Shown in pieces: positions 10,141 through 23,900 of a DNA stretch of 64,000 nt. Under the pieces are notes generated by a model. It had not been told where the DNA came from. It made no database searches and saw nothing but the letters and a program-made list of their open reading frames with translations. Made by a program: the position numbers and the translations under genes. The first letter of the stretch is position 1, and the number at the start of each line of letters is the position of its first letter. Origin of the DNA: Cadophora sp. MPI-SDFR-AT-0126 (Eukaryota > Ascomycota > Leotiomycetes > Helotiales > Ploettnerulaceae); assembly GCA_020747065.1 (NCBI GenBank), contig JAGMVK010000009.1:620001-684000 (forward strand), given 5' to 3'.

Positions 10141-11505
10141 AATTACAACAAAAGTATTCCAAAGGATCCAGCACCTAGCAGCCCATTCTAAGACCTCGAA
10201 ACAAGCAGATGAGAGAAAAATATGGGTAAAAGAGATGAAATGCAGGAGAGGTGTGGGAAAGACGTCAGGACAAATGGAAGACCCAGAAAACCGAAGCAAA
10301 AATCCAAAACAACCCCTCAGCGTAAGCTCATTAACGATGCAGCACAGTAAGGAAAACAATGTGATTGAGAGGCAAAGGAAATGATATGAAATTGGAGGAG
10401 ATGGATATGATACAAACCCCGCGCTTGGGAGATACATCCTCCAGTATTAGAGGGTGAGCCTCCCATTACCAACCTGCATCATCGTATCGCCGTGAAAGGA
10501 TCTTTTCTGCAGAGCTACCGACCTAATCCGCAAGAAGCACGAAAGGGGCTATTTCGGGCACCAATAATGAGCAAGCTGCACCGGCGAGGTCTGCATCTGA
10601 CATCATGGCCGTTCCTTTGTCCCAGGAACAGGTGCTGCGGAGTCTCATTCGGAAGGGCAGTTCATGTAACTACGCGCTGTCGTGATGTCGGTGGGATGTC
10701 TGGATTGTTTTGGAGTCTATTTATGGGTGGAGGGGGAAGAGGTTTGGTTGGCTGTCGTCTACGCGCTTGAGAGTGGGCGGTTAAAATAGCGACAAGGGAG
10801 TCACGTGGATGACCTCGACCTCAACGACTCCCCATGCCGTTTACTGGAGCCGAGATGACGCAGGTAAGATATTGGCATTATAGTTGCAGGAGGAATCGTT
10901 GCTAGTATGCCTATATATACAATGCTGCCGCGCAATAATAGCGATCATTGCATGAATTCCGGACGAGAAAGACAGAATAGTCCAAGTTCAGGTGAACAAG
11001 GAAAACTACTTGCAACCAAGGTCTAAGCTCAAGTCTAAATAGGTTCAGCAGGGTAGCATTTGCTAGCATAGTGTCTTTTGCGTTACTTGAAAGAAAGTAT
11101 GGCTGGCCAAAGATCACTTGATACTTTACAGAATCCTCTGAGTGCACAGCATAATCCTGCTGCAAATTGGAAATAGTCACTGCTATTTGGAGAATGCACC
11201 ATTACCTGCAATGGACAGCAGGAGATCTAGATCAGCCTAAGAATTCCATGCACTGTAAGATTCTGTTATGCTTCATCTGCTTGAATCAAATCGCTTGTCA
11301 TTTGTGGTATCTGTGCATCTGCTTTTACCAGAGCAATTTTCTCTAAATAGCCCACCACTAGAGCCCCTCCTGGCCACTATGCCAATTCCACTTCGATCGT
11401 CTCCAATGGTATATTTTGGCCATTGGTCTATAGAAAGCAACGCAACGCCCGCCCGCTTTTTGTGATGCAAAACACATTCATACAGCACTTATTTCATCCC
11501 GCCAC
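10141..11505. other. Intergenic region between DBP5 3' end and CFEM 5' end
   Basis: This holds the CFEM upstream region (left part) and the DBP5 3' UTR (right part, next to 11505). Open frames here are short or without protein-like character. I see no further gene. Confidence 0.5.
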
Positions 11506-13149
11506 TTAAATTTGAAGATTCGTACCAGCACGGCTAGATTTGATGACTGTCTTGACAATGTGCTCGGTCTTGTCCCAATCATCCTGATCCAATCGAATTA
11601 GGTCGATGTTGTAATGCTTGGCGATCTCGGCGAGTGCATTGAAACTCTTTCTGTCGAAGACGAAAGATATACTGACTCCTACACGTCCAAATCGACCCGT
11701 ACGACCAATACGGTGGAGGTAGGTTTCTGGATCTGGAGAGTCATCCATGCGGCCCTTCATGGGAATGTCGTAGTTGATGACCATAGATACGGATGAAACA
11801 TCAATACCTCGAGCGAGAACGTTGGTTGTGATAAGGACCTTGGCTTGACCAGAACGGAATTGTTGCAAGATGTTGTCACGGTCGTTTCCGTCAAAGGCGC
11901 CATGAATGGCAACAACTTTATGTCCATCCGCAGTTAAGCGTTCGGCGATTCTGCTCGCAGTTTCTCGTTTCTAAACAAAGGGTAAGCACCGTCATCCGAA
12001 GGCTGGGCGAGTTTTTCTTACCTTAACGAAAATGATAGAAGATCCGATGGTCATCAGGCCATATAGTTGAGCGAGGATATCGTACTTGCCTTCATCCGAA
12101 GGACAGTCCATGTACATCTGCTTGATACCACCAACAGTGAGCTCATCACGCTTCAATTTGATCTCGGCGGCACCAGGACTGAACTGTTGTGCATAGCTCA
12201 TAACCTCGTCTGGGAAGGTGGCAGAAAAGAGCAGAATTTGATCGATCTTTGGAATCATGCTACCAAGATATTAGTATATCATTATAGAGCAAGGCGCATC
12301 AAACTTACGATTTGACGCGGAGGCACTGATCACCAAGCCCTTGTTGATCCAGCATATTATCCGCCTCGTCTAAGCACAGAACCTTCATGTTCGAAACGTC
12401 CAGTTGTCTTCGCTTAATGAGATCCATAGCAGTTCCTGGAGTTCCAACGATGACCATCGACTGAACCTTAGTATTTCGCTCCATGGCACCAGGAACAGCA
12501 GCCTGGACTGTGAGACCTTGCACAAACTGCCCAATGGTCAAGACAACACCTTCGATTTGGCGCGCAAGCTCGCGACTTGGAGCAAGACACAGAGCTTGCG
12601 GTTGTTGTGGTCGGGTGTAGTCCAGCCGAGACAGAATTGTAATGACGAAAGCAGCAGTCTTGCCAGTTCCAGATTGTGATTGGGCGATCATATTTTGAGG
12701 AGGGTTCATGAGTAAGATAGGTAGTGCTTTCTCTTGGATCTTCGAGGGTTTTCTGAAATTCATGCCATACATGCCCTTCAAAACTTCTGGGGAGCTAAGT
12801 AGAGTAAGCTTGAATCCTCAAAAAAATGATCCCTTAATACCTACATTCCTAGCTCTTCAAACGTCTTGACGGAGAATAGGGGACTGTTGACATCACCCTG
12901 AAGGTCACTCAGCTTCACCTCGACCTCGTACTGGGCATCGTGAAGACCAGATCCACCAAGAGGTTCGACGGTACCATCACCTTGCGCATCACCTAGAGAC
13001 GACTCTGATTCCTTCTGCTCAATCACTGGCGATGCGACCTCATCGGCCCATGAACTCTTGCCTGGGGTGAATGAAGACGAGCCAGCGTCAAGAGGTTTTG
13101 TGCCAATGCGATCCGCGAGGGAAGTCGCTGGCTTGGGTGTCTCGGCCAT
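11506..13149 (-). CDS. DBP5: ATP-dependent DEAD-box RNA helicase DBP5
   Basis: Four exons (13149-12845, 12794-12309, 12259-12022, 11970-11506) give 497 residues in phase; introns of 49-51 nt have GTAGGT, GTAAGT or GTAAGA donors and TAG acceptors. All helicase motifs are visible: Q motif [13 protein letters not shown], motif [11 protein letters not shown], Ia PSRELARQ, Ib [42 protein letters not shown] and [13 protein letters not shown]. The [15 protein letters not shown] stretch and the [15 protein letters not shown] entry are signatures of Dbp5/DDX19. In that family the enzyme acts at the cytoplasmic face of the nuclear pore with Gle1 and inositol hexakisphosphate to remodel exported mRNPs, and also in translation termination. 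The acidic, Ser-rich N-terminal tail (about 100 residues) is typical. The gene is divergent from BZZ1. Confidence 0.97.
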
Positions 13150-13785
13150 TATGAATGATAAGTTGTGGTTTGGAGGTAACGAGGGGAGGTTGAACGTTTA
13201 AGTTCCCTCGAGTCTGCGTTTGTGGAATGCGACCACCGTTTGCAGGAGTATTTGTAGGCAGGCGGGCGCGGTGAGAAAGCGGCAGACGCGAGTTGTATTC
13301 ACAACGATTGTGTTGGAAGGATGTCGCAGATTTCTATTATAATGAAGTGAACCAAGTCGTGGTGAAGTGACGCCGGAATTGTAGGGGAAAACAGGCGCAA
13401 CACGGTGGTAGTGGGGTGAGACAGTGAAGTTGAAATCGCGGTTCGAGAGCTCCAGATTTTTGGAACAAGCACAAATGGCGGGGTGAACTATTTTAGGCTT
13501 AGCGTTATATCTGATTGCCTCAGGCTTCATACCGTCCGGGATCAGGCAAGTCTCGGGCAAGTCGGCTGTGGATCCGTGGTCTTGGGAATCTCGGGCTCTC
13601 TCTCGCATTCAGGCTTCATGCGGGAGTCTGTGTAGTGGGGTGCTGCGCCATCAACAGACGAGCATCCAGACAACACTCGCCCTCATCCTCACTCGTTTGT
13701 CTTTCTTTACATTATGCGACTTCACTGTCTTGCGCAAATTCCATGATTCTATCTTACTATATGCCTCTTCGCTCTGGTGGTAATC
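13150..13785. promoter_or_regulatory. Divergent promoter region DBP5 / BZZ1
   Basis: This is 636 bp between the start codons of DBP5 (minus) and BZZ1 (plus). It holds both 5' leaders. I found no clear TATA box; pyrimidine-rich tracts near 13680-13730 precede the BZZ1 start. Open frames inside it look like chance. Confidence 0.55.
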
Positions 13786-16138
13786 ATGGCAGATGTTGAC
13801 ATTGCTCCCAACTTTGGGCAGGAATTAAAAGTACGCGGCTTCCAAGACCTACTTGCGATGATCTGGCAGCACTGACAAAGAACCTCTCTTAGGATGCCTT
13901 CAAGCCCGTAAATGCCTGGGTCGCTGGCGGAATAACATGGCTTGACGAGATCCAACAGTTTTACCGGGAGAGAAGTGCCATTGAGAAGGAGTACAGCGCC
14001 AAACTCAACGGTTTAGCAAAGAAGTACTATGAGAAGAAGTCCAAGAAGTCGAGCAGTCTAAGTGTTGGAGATACACCTGCTATGACCCCCGGATCATTGG
14101 AGAGGTACACCCAGTGCTCCCTTCTGCGAGGCACAATTGCTTACTTGGCCTGATTTCAGCGCATCACTCACAACTTGGACAACACAACTCACAACAGTCG
14201 AATCTCGAGCCGCCGAACATGACCGATTCGGAAACGAGCTGATAACCAATCTTGCAGACCCGTTGAGAGTACTGGGGACTCGCTATGAAGAACTGCGAAA
14301 GCGTCACGCCGAGTATGCGGACAAATTGGAGAAGGAGAGAGACTCGACGTACGCAGACCTACGGAAAATGAAGGGCAAATACGATGCGGCATGTCAAGAA
14401 GTTGAGAATAAGCGGAAGAAATCCGAGTCGGCCTTCGACTACTCAAAAACAAAGGCCCAAAATGCATATCAGCAACAAATTCTTGACATGCACAATGTCA
14501 AAAATAGCTACTTGATCGCAATCAATGTCACGAATAAGCAGAAGGAGAAGTACTACCACGAATATGTGCCGGACCTTTTGGACAGCATGCAGGACCTTTC
14601 AGAGTCTAGGACAACAAAACTCAACGGGATCTGGGCTCTTGCTGCGCAGCTTGAGAATGGGATGTTGAAACGTAGCACTGACTTTGTCACTCATCTCTCG
14701 CAGGAGATACCACGTAACCAACCTCCGCTAGATTCAATGATGTTTGCCAGGCATAATGCTGGACCATGGCAGGATCCTCCAGACAAGGTCTTCGAGCCCA
14801 GTCCAGTTTGGCACGACGATGATGCTATGGTAGTAGACGACGCAGCAAAAGTATTCCTTCGAAATGTTTTAGGGAAGTCAAAATCTCAATTGGGGGATCT
14901 CAGGCGAGAGGTCGACAAAAAGCGTCGAGAAGTCGAAGGGGTAAGGAAAGTGAAACAGGCGATCAGAGAGGGTAAAGACAAGAGAGATGAGGTTGAAATA
15001 GTGAGAGCATTGTTTGCCATGCAAGAGGATCTCCACCAAGTCGACCATAAGAGGCTTACTGCAGAAGTCGAAACCGTAACTATCACTCTCGCTGTTGGAG
15101 ATGTCACGGTCGGAGCAAAGAGTCACAACTTCAAATCCCAGACTTTCAAAATACCCACCAACTGCGATCTCTGCGGGGAGCGCATCTGGGGTTTGTCAGC
15201 AAAGGGGTTCGATTGCAGAGACTGTGGATATACATGTCACAGCAAATGTGAAATGAAAGTCCCAGCAGAATGTCCCGGGGAGCAAACAAAAGACGAGAGG
15301 AAGAAATTGAAAACGGAACGTCAAGAGCAAGCAAACTCGCTCAAGAGTCCTACTGGAGCCTCCAAGGATGGCGTCTCTGAACTGCCCACAATGAGCCGTT
15401 CCAATACCATGAACTCCTTGAGCTCCGGCTATGCTGCCAGCGCAAACCGATCAGTATCTGGCAGTGGGCCGAGATCTCCAGCGGAAGAAACACCGCCTGA
15501 TAAACCACATAGCCTCAGCGTTAGTGGGCCAACTGCCGCGAGGAAGAACAGGGTGGTGGCACCTCCTCCAGCTGCCTATATCAGTGAGTTGCCTGGAAGT
15601 GCGCCACCTACCAATGGTTCAGGAGCAACATCTTCAAATGAGCAGAAAGGCAAGATGCTGTACGGGTATGACGCAAATGGTGATGGGGAAATCACAGTGT
15701 CCGAAGGGAAGGAGGTCACAATTTTGGAACCAGATGGTTCGTTCTCCCTTCCTTCCTTTTGAATATAACTAATTCTCCGCAGATGGCGGTTGGATCAAAG
15801 TCAAAGCCGGCTACAAAGAAGGCCTCGTCCCAACCGCCTACGTTGAGATCCTCGCGCCAACACCACGACCGTCATCCATCTACTCCAACTCCGGCTCCTC
15901 CATCTCAGGCAGCGTAACCAAGAAGCAAGGACCAGCCGTAGCACCCAAACGCGGAGCAAAGAAGCTCAAATACGTCGAAGCGCTTTATGAGTATACAGCA
16001 GGAAGTGATGCTGAGCATAGTATGATTGAAGGCGAGAGATTTGTGCTCATCAAGGAAGATCCTGGTGATGGATGGGCGGAGGTTGAAAAGGGTGGGGTGG
16101 TGAAAAGCGTGCCGGCGAATTATGTGCAAGCCGTATAG
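13786..16138 (+). CDS. BZZ1: BZZ1-type F-BAR / C1 / double-SH3 protein
   Basis: Four exons (13786-13830, 13893-14104, 14160-15736, 15783-16138) give 729 residues, in phase throughout. Order of domains: F-BAR helical bundle (about 10-300, rich in charged heptads with KKYYEKKSKK), a coiled-coil linker, a C1 zinc domain (about 406-455; H-x12-C-x2-C-x13-C-x2-C-x4-H-x2-C-x7-C visible), a Pro/Ser-rich linker, SH3-1 (about 585-637, with ALYGY-like MLYGYDANGDGE and GGWIKVK) and SH3-2 (about 672-729, ending VPANYVQAV). This is the architecture of Bzz1/syndapin-like proteins that bind Las17/WASP and activate Arp2/3-driven actin assembly at endocytic patches. The last intron has a weak GTTCGT donor but joins SH3-1 correctly. 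Confidence 0.96.
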
Positions 16139-17207
16139 GGGAAGACTTCAGTAGAGTGTGAGAAACATTCTGTCCGTAGAATAGGGAGGGAAAGCTCAAG
16201 CATGTTGCATGGCAGGCATGGGTGTTCATGTTTACGGTCGATCGATGCATTTGGCAATTCCCAAAAGGTGTTGTCTAGAAACGTTGCAGAATGCAGTGGT
16301 GAGTTTCGGCTATTGGGACTGTCAAAATAGCTGACTCCTTTGGAAGGTGAAAGAACAAAATGAGATGTTCAAATCATGGTATGCATGGATTTTCAACGTC
16401 AGTTGAGTAAGCCAACAAAGCTCAACATATACTGATCCCAGCCAATGATCCATCCATCAGCTCCCTTTATACACCCATCGCGACCAGTATAACCAGCCAC
16501 AAGCACCTCCCCACCACTCACCACGGAAGAAAGCAAACTTCCTCTACTCCGCATTGTATTCCAGGTTTTCCGGAGTCGTGTTGAGATGGCGGGGTTGGAG
16601 GTCGACTCGCCACTTTCATTCATTTCGAAACAACAACAGCAAAGATTCTCTATCTTTGAAATGAATGACAATGCAAAACCTTAGATTACTTTTCCACATT
16701 CGCATTTCGTCCATCAGGGCGCGATTGCTAGGTTTAGCTGGTAATAAAGTGATCGGGTTCGCATTTCATATGATACCTAGCTGGCTCAGCCTTGTGGGGA
16801 TGTCGCCAGTGATTCTTGTGGTTATGCTTCCTTAAAATTCTCAATATTTGCCGCAAAGCCGCCTCGCACACGAGGAGAAGCAGCTCTTGGGCTGTCATTA
16901 GCTCTTCCTCTCGATTTGTCCCGAATAGTGCCTGTCAGCCCAATGTCCATATCATGCAGCCATCGTCAGCTGATACGCCCGACTACAGTGCAGATCGTGG
17001 CGTCTTGATAATTCGCAAGTGCGCAAAAGCCTCCAAGGCATACTGGCAAAGCGTCTTTGAATTTATTACCCCGCTTGTTTCTTTTTTGAAATTGGTCTAT
17101 TCTATGTTCTTTCTGGAGTCTTTGCTGCAAATTCTTGACTGCACTTGGAAAGCTTCGTGGTTTTTTTTTGGTAAATTGTCTTTTCAGGCTTCTTCACAGC
17201 TGTGACC
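16139..17207. other. Intergenic region
   Basis: This holds the BZZ1 3' UTR and the leader of the downstream zinc-finger gene. A 90-codon minus-strand frame at 16399-16671 is probably chance. A pyrimidine/T-rich stretch at 17158-17190 precedes the next start codon. Confidence 0.5.
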
Positions 17208-19947
17208 ATGGAACGTCTCAGGACTCCAGACCTGCCGTCGAGCGAATTACGGTCAAGGCTCGAAGCCACGGCGGACCCTAGGGACCAGTTGACGGGGTGT
17301 GAGAGCGAATTTTTGGATGGACCTCCCTCTGACCGCGACTCTGATGACGAGTGTATTGAACCTCGAAACATTTTCTTTCGTTCACTTGACTCAGGCTACG
17401 AGTCTTTTAGTGCTCGTGAATCCCTTGAGGACGATCCAAAGCTCGACCAATTACGTCCTGCCCTTGACTTCGCCGGAGTAGAATATGCTTCAACAATTTC
17501 GTCTGATTCCAAGGCTGGCCAGGCCATACGATGTTATTTGTGCGACAAGCTATCGATGCTTTCAAGCAAGTCATGGGCTCGGCTGAGAAACGATGGCGGT
17601 GTACGTCCTTACACGTGTACAGCCTGTAGGAAACCCCTCTCATATCCGTCTCAGCGTATGAGACATGGAATAGTACACTCATTAGCGAGGAAATTTGTTT
17701 GTAAAGGGGACACCAAGCAAGGTGAATCGTGGGGATGTGGCCGCATATATGCTCAAGTCGATGCTTTAGGTCGGCACTTCCTGTCAGAAGCAGGCCGCGT
17801 CTGTATAAAACCTCTCATGACAGGGGAAGCCGCTGCACTTCAGCACTATTCAGCAGTGGACAAGTCCGAAGGAGGAGAGCACGACACAGCTACTCCCAAC
17901 GAGTTTGTGGGTAATGTTACTTTTCCAGCTGCTCTACTGGTTCAGTATCCACAACTCGTGAGCTTCAGCTGGAGCGACGCTGGCTATAATGCTGATCTCA
18001 GCGGATCGAGTCTCGGTACTAGATCCATGTATGGTGATGAGCCTGATAAGATGTTACTTCAGCCAAGAACCGCTGAATATCTGCCTGGACAGAACTTTGT
18101 CCAGTCGCTTCCTTTACCTACAGTTGGAGATATGAATATGGCCCTTGCTGGAATTGGTGATAGATATTTAGAGTCTGAGACCCCCAATACGCGCACTGTA
18201 TTCGGAGCATCTACGAGCTCACAACATTGCGTTCCTGAAGAGAGCTGTCCGACTCAGGGATTACATGTATCTGTTGCTTCATTCGCCGGTCCGATCGAAA
18301 ATGAAGTGCTAAATATGTCGAAGCTGGCCGGAAACTCAAAGGCTTCTGCCATTCGTCGAATTGACAAGAGCGCTGAGAATTATTTTGATGTGGCATCCGA
18401 TCCAAGACCAGCAGGTAGCACTAAATGCGCTGAAACAACACCTTGGACTGAGCCTCCGGAGAATGGTGAGGACCCTTCCCAAGTTCTTTCAGGCGGAAGC
18501 GACTGTGAAGACAGCGAAAACTCGGAAGCAGAGACAGTATCATCGGATTTTTCTGCATCTCAGTCTTCTTTCTTAGCTCCGGTTATTGAGGGATGCGAGA
18601 GAGACATGATCGAAGGCTTAATGGCGGAGTTCAAAACATTGTTGGACCATAGTCTAGGGGTTCGAAGTCGTACATCCGGTACCGATTCGTCAAATAGCCC
18701 TCCGCCACGTTCTTGCTCTGGACTGCCATCGGGCCAAGCTTCCTCTGGGAGTGGTAAACGGAAGGAAAGACACGAAGACGACTCCGGGTCGTCTAATGAG
18801 GGAGGCGACGATGACGGGAGTGGCGGCTCCAAGAGGACCCGAATGGACGGGCCATCACTAGATGTCTCGCCTCGAAAGTTCGCCTGCCCATATTTTCGTC
18901 AAAACCCTATCAAGCACACGAAGTTTCGGTCCTGCGCCGGTCCAGGTTTTGATTCGATACATCGCGTCAAGTAGGCAACCCTCACTTGTTCATGCCATGA
19001 TACCTTACTAATACCATGTCAGGGAACATGTCTTGCGACAACATCGCATTCCAGTTCATTGCCATCGATGCTATGAGGTATTTAAGACAGAAATGAATCT
19101 CGTAGCACACCAACGACTCCCAAGTCCCTGTGAAGTAAAAACACCCAAATTGCTGGAAGGATGTACGAAGGAACAAGAGAGACTGCTTCGCAAACGGAAC
19201 CGCGGCTTGAGATCAGACGAGGACAAATGGCGAGAGATCTTTAAATGTCTATTTCCAGATTACAACGATGACATGATTCCCACCCCATGTAAGCTTTTTG
19301 TTCATTCGTTTCAACATCATTTACTGACAAGCTTAGTCTACGATGGTGAGGAGATCGCTGCGTGGGAGAGTCGACGGGACACCGAATTTTCCCAATATGA
19401 GGAGTTTCTTGCTCGTGAACTTCCTCTTGTCGTCAGACAGCAATTAGAAGATGCTTTCAGAGCAGCAGCCAGACCATTGGAAAACGAATTGAGAAGTCAA
19501 CTAGTTGATATTGTGCGAGACGCTCAATCGACCCTTTTTCGCTCATTTCGACAGACAACTGTATCACGCGGGGTTGTTGCTAATTCTGTTCCTGATGGAG
19601 TCGAGATCGACCAAGCACAAACAGACTTCGTTGATGATCAAGAACTGCCGCCGATTTTCGACTTTTCGGCCTTCTTCACGCCGCCTCCTATCGCACCTAA
19701 CAGCTTTGGCGGTACGATCGGAGTCGATTTTCCCGCTTCTTTTCCAACGGATCCAGCTGATATATGTCAGCCGGTGTCGGACTCAGGATATGGTTCCAAC
19801 AACACTGGCTTCAATGTCAGTCGAGATCGTATAGAACCTTACGGTTTCGATGGCACTGAAGAGCTTCTCAAATTCTCTAACGGCGGCAATATTCCTCCTT
19901 CGGCTTCGCAGGGGTCTTTTCAGAACTCGGATGGCTGGTTGCAATAA
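17208..19947 (+). CDS. C2H2-like zinc-finger protein (fungal-specific family, putative DNA-binding)
   Basis: Three exons (17208-18970, 19023-19288, 19337-19947) give 879 residues. The second intron (48 nt, GTAAGC...CTGAC...CTTAG) is stop-free and in frame. The N-terminal third has a Cys/His cluster (about 109-200: CYLC, CTAC, paired His, CGRIY). After a long acidic/Ser linker comes a widespread fungal module: ACPYFRQNP..KHTKFRSCAGPGF..IHRVKEHVLRQHR, then CHRCYEVFKTEMNLVAHQR and a further Cys, followed by a KWREIFKCLFP..D.IPTPFYD block. This module recurs in many uncharacterised filamentous-fungal proteins. Nuclear DNA or RNA binding is inferred, not shown. The start chosen is the first ATG; the frame stays open for two codons upstream. 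Confidence 0.88.
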
Positions 19948-20978
19948 CAACATTCTTTTGTGTGTCTCACATCTCATTTTCACTTTCCCAAATTCGTTTT
20001 CTAGATCAGGTAACATCTAGTACCAAAACATGTACATAACCTTCACCTTTTGGCATACCTCAAGGGCATTTCCAGTAATGATGAAGCCGCGATCCTCCAT
20101 CAAGCCAGTAGCCATAGAAGTACTTGACCACAAGCCCAGCTCTTGTCTTCGGCTTTCTTAGCTTTCCTGGCTTTCATATCCCATTCCCCTCCTACCCAAA
20201 TCTAAATACCACCTGGAGCATTGGACCAAGACACCGACACGTCTTCTTTCCAAGGAAGGCTGCGAGGCTGGGTTTCATAGCGTGACTGGTGAGCATGCTA
20301 CCCTGTAAAGCCATACTTCTGACAACTGCCCTTATACGTCGGGCGTCATGTCGCCATGTCAGCTTCTTTCGGAGGTTGCCAGGACATGGCGTTTTCATGG
20401 CTTTCAATTGTTCTCCAGCTCCTGTCGATGACCCGAAGTAGAAGCTGCATGGCTGGTCGCTGAAGCGGGGAAGCCGAACGTGCAGGCTTGTTTTCATCCA
20501 TCCCTTTTCCTGGCTGTCGCGAGTTTGTTTGCTATTGCTCATTTTGTTTCGATGCTGTACTCGGCGGGAACGGGCAGAGTACCTCGATGTTATTCCTTGG
20601 TCTGAGAGTTCATCTGTTCACTGCTTCCGTCGGCAGCGCACAGCAAAGAATCCCCGGGGATGGCATAGCCTGTCGCTGGGCTGCAGGTCGTGAGCTGAAG
20701 ACATGCATTGCTTTCGGCCCCCAAGAACTGCAACGCAGCTACGCCACACAAATTACCTCGCCAATCGAACCTGTTACACACCTGGACTTGGTACGACGCC
20801 GGAAGTCCCCAAGCATCCTGGTTATTAGTGGGTAGGCACAGCTTTCGATTCGTCAATGGCAATGTATCTCGTGGGGGACACTTGCTCGGGGTGTGTCCAT
20901 TTAGTCAAATAAGCCGCCTCTCCCTCTTATTTGGCGTTGATAAGCAGCCATTGGGGATGGAGCGAAGAGGTCTATCTG
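19948..20978. other. Intergenic region upstream of CorA-like gene
   Basis: No gene is supported. It contains the zinc-finger gene 3' UTR and the CorA-like gene 5' region. An additional short upstream exon of the CorA-like gene cannot be excluded, since its start is uncertain. Confidence 0.4.
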
Positions 20979-23900
20979 ATGCGGCTGAAGGACGAATTGC
21001 CGATAAATGGGCTCGCCTCCAAGGTTGCTGGGCTGGTGAAGCTATCCTGGAACGTAACGTCGCAGAGTATGGCATCCATCAATCCACAGATCGATGTTGT
21101 TCCTACGATTTTGGAAGACTACGACGGTGAGGATTTCGAGCCAGATGTGATCCCTGAACAGCTCAAGGACGAATGCCTGGTCAATTATTTTCGATGTCGA
21201 TACAAGGAGCGACCGGCGCTGAAGACTAAGTATGAAGCGCCTCCCCAAAACAATGAACGCGATCAACGAGGAAGAATTGGTCGCGAGATTGATAGGATTG
21301 AGAAGCTCAGGAACGGCTTCGATGAAACGGTCCGAAACAAGCCTGACATTGAGCTTTTCAAATATCGACAGGTTATGGTATGCACAAGCTTTCATTTACA
21401 GCAAGCGTTTTCTCCTTCCAAAGATCTAACGCGTGGGAGCTCGAAATGAGGACGATCACTAATTCTCGTGAAGTGGAGAAGGTATGCCATTAGCACCTGC
21501 GAAACCAATCTTAAAACCGTCGAGGCTCGAGTGAAGAAGTGGATTGAAAGCAACAAATTCAAATCAAACGCGGAGAGCGATCGGCGTATTGAGCTGGAAA
21601 AGAAGATTCTCACAGCTGTCTCGCGGTGGGAAAACCCAGAAAAGCCCCCCTTACCAAAGATCTTACAGGATGAGGAGAAAGCCGAAAAGGAGGCCGCGGC
21701 ACTGATCACAGATCCCTTGACATATCTCTCCGAGAAAATTACCAAACGGTTTAAAGCGAAAAAAGAGGACTCGAGGCCACCGCCCTTGCAACGTCGCGAG
21801 ACAATCGACACAAGCCGCGAGTTCGAGCTCCCCGAAGATAGCTACGGGATCAGTGTTCACAAGATCACTTTGCGGCAATCCGATAAATCATCCCCATCGT
21901 CATACATGAGTTACGATACAAAAAGGTATCCACTTTCTGAAATCCTTTTGGCGAGTGATACGAATCCTTTGACCGAGGCGTGCGAGCCGAATACAATTCG
22001 ACATTTCCATTTCCCTGCCAATAATATGCACTGGATTGAGGTATGTCACGTATCAAATGCTGGAGTATTGGTCATTTTGTTGATCATCAATAGGAGGCCA
22101 TTGCCAGGTATCACGGAGAGGAAACTCCCGGAGAGTTCAACTACCGGAAACACAGCAAGTATTGCGAGAAGTCGTCCAATCTTCTATGTCGCCAATTCTG
22201 GACATCTTTACAGCATGGCGGTATATATGTAAGTCTACACTCTACCCTACCGAGTCATTCATTGCACTGTGGGGATCCTGGGAAGCAGGTCTTCACATAA
22301 CTGGGGATCGTCAATGGAAATTTGGCTCAATAATTCATATCCGCACTCATTCTTCTATAGTAGCTAATGCACAGTAGGATCCTGTTCACGCACGGCATAT
22401 GAGATCACACTGTTCTCTCATTACACCTGGTATGTTTTCAGAAACTTTCCGCAATCTTCTGACACCTACATAGATACCGCTTGTGGTTCCGACCCCATCA
22501 CAGGAAGCAAGAACTTCGTCATTTTCGTACGCCCCTCGTTATATCCAGATCTTACATAGAGTCAGACACTAAGTGCTTATAGATGCCGTATCTTCACTGG
22601 GAGACACATCGAAGGCGGAAAAAGATGACCGAAATTATGAAAGAGATCACCGAAGAATATCACCGCGACCGGCCACATGTCACCGAGAGTCTGCGAGAAG
22701 AAATGGCAAAAACTGCTGAGGAACTGTATCTTAGGCACGCTCGTCAGCTAAGTGATTTCCTCTCCATGGAGGAAGCAGCGAAGCAGAAAAGAAAAGAAAA
22801 GCCTCTGAAGCCCGGAGAAAAGAAGAAGGTACGAGGGGCGCTTGGAGAATATCTGCTGCAGGTCGCGAAGATTTACGATGCACTTGACATCGAGCCTGAT
22901 GTCAGAATTCTGCGAGATCACTTGCATAAAGATCCACCATTGCATGCAAGACGAACCCTTGATCAATCCTACTACTGGAAGCTCCAGAATACAGATGGAA
23001 GAGATGAAGACCAAGTTGTATATCGCGAAACTAAGCGAGGGAAGAACATTTCAAGAACTTCACGAGTAATCATGGTCGATCAGTTGTGGTTATACATCCT
23101 CGATGACAGTAAGTCCAGCGGGTCTTTCTTCGAGTACAATTCTGATGAAGCAGATACCATCATATCTAGTTTCCCAAGACGATGGGGACGAAACAAACCT
23201 GATTGGTCGGGTGTACATAAAGGTATACGGGCTCGGCTTGACCACCTTCGCGAGGGCGAGATTCAGTCCGTCTATGATATGGCTCTATTGATCATGAACC
23301 AATGCTCAACGGTGTTCTTTGACCGAACGAAGCCTGTCGACGAGCGACCTGAAGTCCTTGACATTTTCTCAAATGCTCTGAGTCATGTTGTAAGCTTGTA
23401 CAATCCCCCTCTCAACCATATTGTCAGCTAAGTCCACACCTTGACAGTCTGGAATGAAATGCATCTCTTTCGAATCATTCTGGCGACAACTGAACAAACT
23501 TAGTTCCAGCGACCACCAAGAAGCGGATTTTGAGGCTACAGCCCGCAAGTACCTGAATATCAACCCGGAAGGCGAGCTGCTTCGCGAAACCCATGACATA
23601 ATCGAAGAATTACGGATGATGTCCCACATCTTTACCGAACAGCTTCATGTCGTTGAACAGTTCACTACCCACTTGCAAAATCTGAGGGACAAGGAAGAAA
23701 AGAAACACACGATAGAAACAAAGATGTTGGATGTTATGGTTGAGGTCCGAAAGCTGTTGGAAGAGAGGTTTAAGAAAGAAGAGAGCCAAGCTGATGCTAT
23801 ATCTTCTCGGAACAGAGTTTCTGTCCCCATTCTTGATTCGGTCGAGGATGAATCCGCTGGTGCAGAGCATTTTGTCACGAGTCCTGTCGTTCAAGACGAG

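Noticed and set aside
10030..10437. 135-codon hydrophobic minus-strand frame upstream of the CFEM gene
   Set aside because: The N-terminal part has no conserved features and low-complexity Leu/Ser/Phe content; only its last codons overlap the better spliced small frame.
16399..16671. 90-codon minus-strand frame downstream of BZZ1
   Set aside because: Short, with a Cys run from low-complexity DNA and no sensible splice extension.
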